Shown here one piece after another: positions 32,840-42,020 of a DNA stretch of 64,000 nucleotides (the stretch's first letter is position 1; each line of letters starts with the position of its first letter). Both the position numbers and the translations under genes were made by a program. The stretch covers positions 60,589,505 through 60,653,504 of the forward strand of contig CM069436.1 of the NCBI GenBank assembly GCA_035610365.1, in the 5' to 3' direction. The notes under the pieces are model-generated. The model was not told the DNA's origin. It worked only from the letters and a program-made list of their open reading frames with translations, and ran no database searches. Source of the DNA: Aquatica leii. Taxonomy: Eukaryota; Arthropoda; Insecta; Coleoptera; Lampyridae.

Positions 32840-33075
32840 TAAGCAATTTTGTACTTTCTATAAAAGTCAGTTTTATTTTTAAGCAAAGGCTCTACATACG
32901 CCTTATTTGTACTAGCACGACAGTAGTTCCATTGCGCTGTTCTTGAGACGTCAGTACTTTTCCGGTTTCTACCAGGTTTTTTTATGCTTTTTTCAAGTAC
33001 ATTTATTTTGCTACTTTTTATAGCGTACTTTTTAACCATCCATTTCTCTACATCTAACGTCGACAAGAACATTTT
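32840..33075 (-). pseudogene. C-terminal fragment of a multi-copy insect transposon protein (candidate)
   Basis: A 77-codon minus frame ends WNYCRASTNKAYVEPLLKNK then TDFYRKYKIA. The pattern SHYCR.S..K.YLEP.......LY..Y resembles the N-terminal or linker region of an unclassified transposon-linked family seen repeatedly in insect genomes. The Ser-His is Trp-Asn here. Function unknown; recognition is by pattern only. Confidence 0.35.
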
Positions 33076-33686
33076 CTTGCATACTTTCTTTTTTTGTTTT
33101 CAGTTTGCTAGAAACAACGTCGATTCAACTTAAGGAATCTTTTTTCATTCATTCAATTGAACTTTTTTTTTGTTCTTCTTCCAAAAATTCCAAACAAAGT
33201 ATCTTTCTTGATTTTTGACAATGTGAAATGACGATCATTATTTTTTTTTAAACTTAGATAATTTTACCAAGCATTCTAACTGTTCTATTTTTATCCCTGG
33301 CTCTCCTTGTTTGAAAAAACTTTTTTTTTACTTTAGAAATTGATTTATTTTATTTTGAGACCAATTTGTATTATTTACTCCAGTTCCAGTTTTTTTTATT
33401 AGAATTGTTAGAAACATCTTAACTGGTGTCTTTTGGTTGTTAATGTCATATCGCTATATGGCTGAAGTTTTTGTACAAAAATTAATCTTGAGCTTCATGC
33501 TTTAAATGATTTATCATAGTTTGTTTCTGGCATCCAAATTTCAATTTTTTTTATTTCTTCAATTTCTAACATTAGAAATGAATATGTCTTTGACATAACA
33601 ACTATTGGAATTGTATCTAAATGGTTTATTTTCTGTTGATGTGCATCACAAGCTTTATCCTCCTTATTTTTTTCTACCTTATATAT
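33076..33686. other. unassigned T-rich interval
   Basis: Runs of T and A, with no recognised gene. Minus-strand frames at 33495-33848 extend into the MITE that follows and are not credible as a gene. Confidence 0.3.
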
Positions 33687-33905
33687 CAGGGGTGGCCAAG
33701 CTTCTTGATAGTCCGAGCCATTTTTCAAAATTTGTAATTTTTCGCGAGCCGCAATTAAATACGTATTTAAAAATACATTTTGAAACACACACGAAACGAT
33801 AATAATTTTAAAAGTATAATAACACAAAAATGAAAAGAGAAGAGCCACAAATAATCCATTAGAATTACATGTTGCTCGCGAACCGCAGCTTGCCCCCCCC
33901 CCTTG
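33687..33905. mobile_element. 219-bp hAT-type MITE
   Basis: The left tip, CAGGGGTGGCCAAGCTT, has a subterminal GCGAGCCGCA. The right tip is degraded to GCGAACCGCAGCTTGC followed by a C run and TTG, so arms of the type CAGGGGTGGCCAA.CTGCGG(C/T)TCGCG pair. Flanks TTATATAT (33679-33686) and TTATATAC (33906-33913) form an 8-bp target duplication with one mismatch. Confidence 0.8.
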
Positions 33906-35269
33906 TTATATACTATATTGCTTAGTCACATAAGTTTGAACCTTAACAAATTTGCCAATTCTACCATATGTTTGTCTTTGGATAGTGAAAACACTGGTTT
34001 TTTAGTCATAGTACAAAAATTCGTATTTGCACAATCTGGAAAAATAAATAAATACAACAGTGGATAAAAATAAAGGGTATAATTTTATTAAGTAAAAAGG
34101 TGGAATTAAAAGTTTAAAATTTTAATTAAAAACCAATTTTGTATCTACCTATTAAAAACATATTACAAAAAAATAATCTTACATTGTAAAGATCCAACTG
34201 TTTTGTATAAATTTAGATAAATCATACAAAACTTACCTGTCAAACCATCATGGTGAATTTAGTATCTACATTTCCATTTTCGGGATCGTCTTTAAAATAA
34301 TGACTTTTAAAAAACTCATTTAGTGCTTCAAGTGCTGTTAAGCAAGACCTATTAGTAATATAAACAAAATGTAATGACAAAGCTATCCCATAGTGTAAAT
34401 TTACTATGAAAAATAGTAGTATAAACAAAAAAGAAACCTTATTTTGGTTGAAATCAAAGCCTTTAAAGCACTTAAGTTTGCAAAAAGTAAAAACAAATCG
34501 ATTTTGTTTAAACTATCTTTTATAAATACCTTAACTCGTTTACAAAGTTCCAGGTAGTGGCTTTTTTGCCTGATGGAATGTGATTAACCACTCAAACGGC
34601 GAAATGGAATAATTTAGGACAAAGTCGGCACTTAACATAATGTCAAATTCTACGCTACGATAATTAACTCGGGCACCAGCGATCTGTAAAGACCGTATTA
34701 GATACGAACTAGGGAAATTCACTTAAGAGTCGAAACCCACTCAGGAACTACATTCTTAAGCCGTGAAGTATAAGCAAAGTCTTCCACGCTAAAAAAGTTA
34801 ATTTCTAAAAACGAAAATCAACTCTTTTATTACCTCAGTGCCACTTTAAACGTTATAAATAGTGAAAGAAACCAACAGCACAACAAAGTTATGGAAAAGA
34901 GATGCAAAATTCAATTAACACGCAAAAGCACGGGTTCATTGACTGCAATTACAAAAACAAAAGTATCTAAAGCAGAAGATTTGGTTACAATCTTTGAAAA
35001 TCAGTATTAATAATAGCTGTCGGAAAAAAATTTATAAAGTGTACTCAAAACGTATGACTATAAAACCGACCAAAACGACCAAGTGCAAACGCATCAATTA
35101 CGTATTTAATAAAATAAAAATTACATTATAGATGAATTTAAAAACGTAAAATAACTTTAATAATTTATTGCAAAATTACTCAAATACTTGGCCTTTTCTA
35201 AAAGAAATAAAAAACTTCAAAGAACAAACGACGGTTACAAACTCAAATGCGTTTTAAATATACCGAAAA
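33906..35269. other. unassigned interval with a dispersed 33-bp repeat
   Basis: Minus frames of 62 and 60 codons (34240-34428, 34540-34722) show no known domain. The word CATAGTGTAAATTTACTATG and the following AAAAATAGTA occurs here at about 34388 and again at 37360, with a near-palindromic centre (TAGTGTAAATTTACTA). The 5' part of the pogo gene that follows should lie in 34.0-35.3 kb but is not readable. Confidence 0.35.
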
Positions 35270-36455
35270 TCTACGAAATCTCCCAAAATTCTTGCAACCA
35301 AAGAGCGGAAACAAATTGGGATTATAAGCAGTGCTGAACGTGGACAAAATTATACCGCTGTGTGTTGTATGAACGCTATAGGAACATTTATTCCTCCCGC
35401 CTTTATTTTTCCGCAGAAACGATTTAAAGCCGAGTTAATGGATGACGCACCTGTACGCAGCGTAGCATTTTGCCAAGACAATGACTGGATGAACACAGAA
35501 GCTTTTGTCAAGTGGCTAAAGCACTTTGTTGCACGTTAAAGCATTAAGCGAAAATAAAGTCCTTTTAATCCTTGATGGACATAGTACTCACAAGGGGTTG
35601 GAAGTACTGGAGTATAGTAACGAAAATGGAATTATATTATTTCACCTCTTCAAACTTTTTACAATATGGAGATACAAAAATGGATGCGAGATAACCCAGG
35701 AAGGACTGTCACTCACTTCCAAGTGACAAAACTCTTCAATAATGCATACCTCAAGGCTGCGACTCCGTCAAATGCAATAAGTTCTTTTAAAAAGACTGGA
35801 ATACATCCGTTTAATCCAGATGTTTTTGAAGACTGGAAATTTGCTGCTGCTTCAACAACAGATCGGGAGTTACAAGTCACGAATGATGAATCACAACCCA
35901 TTAACTCAAATGGGGAAACACAATCGCAAAGTAGAATTGAAAATCACACCTTAAATGAAACCCAGCATGTTGGCAGTACTCCCAGTAAACAGATCTTACA
36001 GACTTCTCAGGGAAATGCAAGTGAACAAAGTGCAAGCACATCTAAACATTGTATAAGTAGAGATGAAATTGAAGAATTGTCCCCTCTCCCAAAGGCAACA
36101 ATAAAATTAACTCATAGGGAAAAAAAGAGGAAAGACTGGTGTTATCAACACCACACCAGATATAGAAGAAATTAAGGACACCAAATGTAAATCATTAGAA
36201 AAAGAGAGAAGAAAAACAGCTAAAAGAAACATTACTGAATTAACAAAAAACGATAGTGATGAGGAAGTTGTGGATGAACTGAATGATAGTGACGAATCAG
36301 ATGCAGCTTGTCTGTATTGCAACGAACTCTATTCTCATTCTCGTCCTAAAGAGTTCTGGCTGAAGTGCCAGAACTGTAACGGCTGGTGTCACTCCGAATG
36401 TGCCGATGTCTCTAGGTCAACAAAGACTTTTATTTGTGATGTTTGTCAACCATGA
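35270..36455 (+). pseudogene. pogo-family transposase with C-terminal PHD-like zinc finger, 5' truncated
   Basis: The readable part starts KILATKERKQIGIISSAERG, the block just after the first catalytic Asp. It continues FIPPAFIFPQKRFKAELMDD, WMNTEAFVKWLKHF, then LLILDGHSTHKG (second Asp). Sequence around the third Asp (HTSHxxQPLD) is deleted near 35640. The 169-codon frame 35666-36175 resumes with IQKWMRDNPGRTVTHFQ and AYLKAATPSNAISSFKKTGI, then a Ser/Gln/Asn-rich linker. After a frameshift the end (36270-36455) is C-x2-C...WLKCQNCNGWCHSECADV...C-x2-C, an intact C4HC3-like finger. The first acidic motif is not visible and the third is lost, so it is inactive. A second protein of this architecture lies at 57877-59678. 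Confidence 0.85.
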
Positions 36456-36626
36456 AAGCACTTCTAGTTTGTTGTTTTCTTTTTTTTTAAGTTTAAATAT
36501 ACTTTTTTAAATTATTATAAAGGAAATATGTATCTTTAGTATCTAGCGTTAATTTAAAGTGTATTTTAATTAAAAAATTCTAAGTATTTTGTTTATAAAA
36601 ACCGACTTTTACAATTTTCATAAAAA

Positions 36627-36663
36627 GGGCCATCATTAGATAACATATTCCTATGATGGCCCC
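36627..36663 (+). repeat. GGGCCATCAT hairpin at the 3' side of the pogo element
   Basis: GGGCCATCAT (36627-36636) pairs with ATGATGGCCC (36653-36662) around a 16-nt loop. A third GGGCCATCA lies at about 36834-36842. Repeated GGCCATCA words just downstream of the transposase gene suggest subterminal binding sites or element ends. Confidence 0.55.
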
Positions 36664-36869
36664 TTGATTTTTTTTTATATTTTAATATTTTACTCTAAAC
36701 TAGAAGTAAATAATAAATTATGTTACATACCAATGAAAACAATATATTATAACATAATCTTTCACCAAAGATGGTTTTCATATTTCAATTATATATATTA
36801 TAATTTTCAAGTTATAATAAAAAAGAATAAGGGGGGCCATCAAAGGTCACCTTCCCCTACTTATAATAC

Positions 36870-39590
36870 ATTTTCTCTTGTTTAAGAGCTTTGTGAGTCT
36901 GAGCGCACATGTGTATTACTGATCCGTGTCATTTTGTATTTTTCAATTTTTATTTATGCGTTCGAAAAAGAACGATTTAGTTTTTAGTTAGTTTAAAAAT
37001 GTACAAAACTAAGAAATCTTTAAATCAGACATAGAAATAATCGAAGTTTAGAACCAAACCAAACCTAATAAGTTTAATTATTTTTATTTCAAACATAAAT
37101 ACCACGAATATAACTCGCGTAATTCAAATAAGTTTTGAATATACCGCTGGCTAAAACCACAACACAACGTATAAACATTGTAAGATAAACAACGTCAATG
37201 CACATGTGAAAATGCCACTAGAGTAAATCACTGGACGAACGTTTTGTCTTTTTGAAACTTCTCAGCAGTGGAACAGCACTCTAATGTACTTTCACAAATG
37301 CACACACACACAGACTTATAGCTCTATACAAATAAATGATGTAAGCAACAGAGCCATCTCATAGTGTAAATTTACTATGAAAAATAGTAAGAGCTACTAG
37401 CTATCAGTTGACTTTCATGAGATTTTGAAACACTTGCATATCTTTATCGATTAATACTGTTTTCGATAACACGATTTTTTAATGCGTGTATTTTACATCG
37501 CAAAGTAAACATTTCTGAAAGTTGTTTTTGAATCAGGCGCAGATCTAAGAGGGTCAATGGGGGCAATTGTCTTCCCAATCCCTCACGGGATCAAAAATTT
37601 TTGAAGTGTGTTTCTAAAATATAGATACATCACACAAAAATTGCACAAAATGTTGCCAAAAATTAGCTGACAAAAATTGCTTTAAGTGGCTTAATTTTCG
37701 ATAGCTTTCTCAAAAGAAAGAATTTGTTTTTTTTTTAATTATTGACTTTTTTATTAGTTACATCTGGATGTTTAGTCTGCAAATATTTGATCAGTTGTCA
37801 TAGTTTCATAGCTCAAGAAATATACTGCATAAAATCGTCCAGTTCAGTGGTAGGTTCTTTCTTTCTTTCAGATTTTCTTTGTTGGTTTAGTAGACAAATA
37901 TTTTATAGTTTTTTCAGAAGAAATTGTTAGAGTGTTAATATTCTTGATCGCTCCATCATTTGAAAATGACGATGAACTTGTTTTTCAAACCTGAAATCTA
38001 ATCAGTGATACAAGTTTATATTAACGTAATATCGTAAACGCGCGGAATTATATGCCAATTTATTTACGACATAATAAAAATGCTAGCTAATCTTATAATG
38101 CGCAACTTGGTTACCTTGTAAATTAGTTGATATCATCCAAAGTTGATGATACTCTTATTTGTATTACAGTCAATAAAACTAGTAATACTTTAAATATTAT
38201 TTAAAAAAAACCACAAAAACGATAAATTGTAGTAAAATTGAACATAAACATGCGCTATCCTACAATGTACAAGTGCAAAGTAAGATTTGTATTTTAATAA
38301 TCCAATTATTTAAAATCTGTATCTTTAAAACAAGATTAATTTTTATGAGCATGTTTTAAAAAAATAAAGATAATTCAAATAAATTTTACAAAAATTTAAT
38401 TTTAAAAATAAAATTTTGGTAATGATTCTAAAGGTTCTGTTTCCTAGCGCACGTAATCAAATTGGTAGCGGTTATCTTGGCAGTAAAATTTTTGAATATT
38501 AATAAATTCTACTTTTAACTGGCTTTAGTGTTATTTATGTAATCTATGTTTTTAAATTGTAATTTTAATTGTTGCCAGTTTATTGTTTGTCGTATATTAA
38601 TAGACTGTAACTATTTTTTTCTACTACTAGTTATATACGTTTTCATTATTATGTAAATAATAGGTTGTGAAGGAGCACTTTTTTGAACGCATTTATTTGA
38701 AGTGCGCGCTTAATTAAGTATGAATATTACTGAATTAAATATATTTTAAGGATAATCAATGCATAAAGTAATAATGTTTTTAAATATTTTTAGAAATTTT
38801 AGAAAAAGACTTACATTATCTATTTATTTTTGTGTAAATTACAATTGCGTCAGTCACAAACAAAACACTCACTTGATTTATAATTTAAAATGAATATCCT
38901 TAATTTTAAATTTGATATAGTAACAGTGAAAAAGGTTTCAATAACTCTATTAGAGAAAAAAATTGTATATAGATCACGATTCAGAAAATTGTTATAACTT
39001 GCGCGACTTATATAATTTGTTGCTTAGGTTATAATAATACACTTTTCAATCTTGGTGTATATTATACTACAGCTTAACTACATATTTTGATATTGCTGGA
39101 TGTACTTATAACTTAGCCTTTTTATTGAACTAACAATAATAATCATATGGTAAGTATTTTATATACATATGTTTTTGAATTTATTTTACGTTTTTACATA
39201 AGTACCTACAGAGCTATGCCATTTTATTAGGTTAAGTAGTACATACTATAAAAAATATGTTCTTCTCGTCCACAAAACTGTTGGCAGCGAAAATATTTAG
39301 GTGTGAATGCGGTAACGCTAACAGAAACATAAGGCACGCAAGAAAGAAAATTAATAGTTGACTCATTAGTTTGCACGCCATGAATCGATTCTATTATTTG
39401 TTAAGTTACGTTTTCATTGATTAGTTTTTAAAATAATATAAATAAAAAAACTGTATTGTATTTCATTTAAACATCTTCAAGCTCCAGAACCTAGTGACCC
39501 CGACGTGATGTAATTATATGTACCTAATTCATTTTAATTAAGATCACCACGTGTATCGAGAACACAAGGAAAGCTCAAATATACGGTTAA
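36870..39590. other. unassigned AT-rich interval of 2.7 kb
   Basis: Holds the second copy of the CATAGTGTAAATTTACTATG word (37360) and a trace of R2 (37105-37135, reversed). Otherwise no gene, long hairpin or family was recognised. The 62-codon frame at 37742-37930 is not convincing. Confidence 0.3.
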
Positions 39591-39599
39591 GCGTAAGTA

Positions 39600-39846
39600 A
39601 AGCTACTATCCTTTTTCCAAACAAACTTTGGTTTGCTTAAGTAGAAGCTCAATTTCATAATCAAAAAGTTACCGGCGATCTAAATGAATATGTTGCTATA
39701 GTGACCACAACAGTACAGTAACAGTACAATTTTCTGACTTAATAGCAAATCTTCCGGAAAAAATTTAGTATGAGAAACTAAAAAAACTTTTAATCAAACG
39801 TTTCTCAGACTCAAAAAATCGCTGTCTAAAAAAGCTACTAAACGAG
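39600..39846 (+). pseudogene. gypsy-type LTR retrotransposon gag relic, 5' part
   Basis: Traces in shifting frames: NKLWFA.VEAQFHNQKVTGD and, near the end, FSDSKNRCLKKLLNEE. This matches the pattern of insect gypsy gag (LWF.Q.EAQF, then L..R.SDS...R.KKLL..EELGDR.PSQFL). A foldback-type element is inserted directly after it at 39856, and the reading resumes at 41810. Several stops make it dead. Confidence 0.65.
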
Positions 39847-39855
39847 GAAAAACTC

Positions 39856-41800
39856 GTGTCTGTGAAGTTAGCACGACATTCTATAAATACAAAAAAAATA
39901 ATAAGAGTTCCAATAGCACTTTTCATAGTTCTACAGTTCCTGATAAAAATTCAAAAAAGTTCCGCATTTCTTACCTCAAAAAAATTAAATTGTAAAAATG
40001 TCGTGCTAACTTCGCAAATCTAGCACGACACCCTCTTCTCTAAAGTACTAAAACGCGTTGGTAAATACTATTTTTGACAAGAGTTTTGAATAGTTCCGGT
40101 CAATTTAAGCATATATGTATAATTTTAGATCACTATTTTAACAATTAACAATTTTTAATAAATTTCTAATATTCAGGCTCAGCACGACATTCTGTAAAAA
40201 AAGATTTTTTTTAAATTAATAATAGTTCTAATAGCACTTTTTATAGTTCTATAGTTCCTGATAAAAATTAAAAAAAGTTCCGCATTTCTTACCTTAAAAA
40301 AACCAAATTGTAAAAATGTCGTGCTAACTTCGCAAATCTAGCACGACACTCTCCTCTCTAAAGTACTAAAACGCGTTAAAAATTACTATTTTTGAAAAGA
40401 GTTCTGAATAGTTCCGGTCAAGTTAAGTATATGTATATAATTTTAGATCACTATTTTAACAATTAACTATTTTGAATAAATTTCTAATATTCAGGCACAG
40501 CACGACATTTTGTGAAAATGTGTCGTGCCGATGATTTCCCTTAGTTTTAATAAAAATTTTACACAGTTCTAAAAGAGTTCTATGCATTAGAAACATTTTA
40601 AAGAAAAGTTTCAACTGATTACTATTTTTTAAACAATATTCAAAAATTACGTCTGTCACGACATTTTGTGAAAATGTGTCGTGCTAATGATTTTCCGTAG
40701 TTTTAATAGAAATTTTACACAGTTCTATATGAGTTCTACGTTTTAAAAACATTTTAACAAAAAGTTCCAACTGATTACTATTTTTTAAACAATTTTCAAA
40801 AATTACGCCTGACACGACATTTTGTGAAAATGTGCCGTGCTGATGATTTTCCGCAGTTTTAATAGAAATTTTACACAGTTCTATAAGAGTTCTATGCATT
40901 AGAAAAATTTTAAAGAAAAGTTTCAACTGATTACTATTTTTTAAACAATATTCAAAAATTACGTCTGTCACGACATTTTGTGAAAATGTGTCGTGCTAAT
41001 GATTTTCCGTAGTTTTAATAGAAATTTTACACAGTTCTATATGAGTTCTACGTTTTAAAAACATTTTAACAAAAAGTTCCAACTGATTACTAAACATTTA
41101 AACATTTTTTAAAAATTACGTCTGGCACGACATTTTGTGAAAATGTCGTGCTGAGCCTGAATATTAGAAATTTATTAAAAATTGTTAATTGTTAAAATAA
41201 TGATCTAAAATTACACATATATACTTAACTTGACCAGAACTATTCAAAACTGTTGTCAAAAATAGTAATTTTAAACGCGTTATAGTAGGTACTTTAGAGA
41301 GGAGGGTGTCGTGCTAGATTTACGAAGTTAGCACGACATTTTTACAATTTGGTTTTTTTAAAGTAAGAAATGCGAAGATTTTTTTAATTTTTATCAGGAA
41401 CTGTAGAACTATAAAAAGTGCTATTAGAACTCTTACTAATTTAAAAAAAATCTTTTTTTACAGAATGTCGTGCTGAGCCTGTATATTATAAATTTATTCA
41501 AAATTGTTAATTGTTAAAATAGTGATCTAAAATTACACATATATACTTAACTTGACCGGAACTATTTAGAACTCTTGTCAAAAATAGTAATTTTCAACGC
41601 GTTTTAGTACTTTAGAGAGGAGGGTGTCGTGCTAGATTTGCGAAGTTAGCACGACATTTTTACAATTTCATTTTTTTAAGGTAAGAAATGCGGAACTTTT
41701 TTTAATTTTTATCAGGAACTGTAGAACTATAAAAAGTGCTATTGGAACTCTTATTATTTTTTTTTGTATTTATAGAATGTCGTGCTAACTTCACAGACAC
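39856..41800. mobile_element. 1,945-bp foldback-type element with perfect 9-bp target duplication
   Basis: GAAAAACTC lies on both sides (39847-39855 and 41801-41809). The ends are perfect inverted repeats for at least the first 22 bp (GTGTCTGTGAAGTTAGCACG onward), and the inverted similarity continues for about 650 bp (39856-40510 with 41140-41800). Each arm is two tandem, diverged ~310-bp units. Between the arms lie four ~156-bp direct repeats. GTCGTGC and its complement recur throughout, often as hairpins. There is no coding capacity; the short minus frames at 40456-40971 are repeat artefacts. A 9-bp duplication with very long repetitive arms fits foldback or Mutator-type elements. It interrupts the gypsy gag relic. 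Confidence 0.9.
40500..41124. repeat. four tandem ~156-bp units in the foldback element core
   Basis: CACGACATTTTGTGAAAATG starts units at about 40500, 40658, 40813, 40969 and again at 41125, where the right arm begins. Spacing is 155-158 bp. Units 2 and 4 are nearly identical to each other, as are 1 and 3, which suggests a two-unit duplication. Each unit begins with a hairpin (CACGACATTTT / AAAATGTGTCGTG) and carries TAGTTTTAATAGAAATTTTA and ACACAGTTCTA blocks. Confidence 0.88.
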
Positions 41801-41809
41801 GAAAAACTC

Positions 41810-42020
41810 ACAGTTCTGTCATGAGATCTAAACGCTAGCTGGAGAACGAATGATAGAAAAGCATTGTGGAAACAGCGGCTACCTATTTAGATGCAGTTGG
41901 TGTTTTCAGCCAATGACGGCATTGCCAATTTGTACAACATAGCGTCAAACGTTGCCGCTATGTGTAACTTCCGCAACCAACCGGTATTGACGAAGCAACT
42001 TTATGTGAAGATTTTTCTAA
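41810..42020 (+). pseudogene. gypsy-type gag relic, 3' part
   Basis: Resumes after the foldback element: TLAGERMIEKHCGN in one frame, then the open frame from 41891 with MQLVFSANDGIANLYNIASN and VAAMCNFRNQPV. This matches the gag pattern LP..MQ.VL.A.DG..L..(M/I)A..AD. Nothing downstream reads as nucleocapsid, protease or reverse transcriptase, so only a gag piece survives. Confidence 0.65.

Noticed and set aside
40456-40971. Two minus-strand frames of 67 and 95 codons with near-identical peptides
   Set aside because: They are translations of the tandem units of the foldback element; identity follows from the DNA repeats and there is no start context or known protein.
40500-41150. CRISPR-like array
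   Set aside because: Units are 156 bp tandem repeats with internal hairpins in a eukaryotic transposon; no short repeat-spacer structure and no cas genes.
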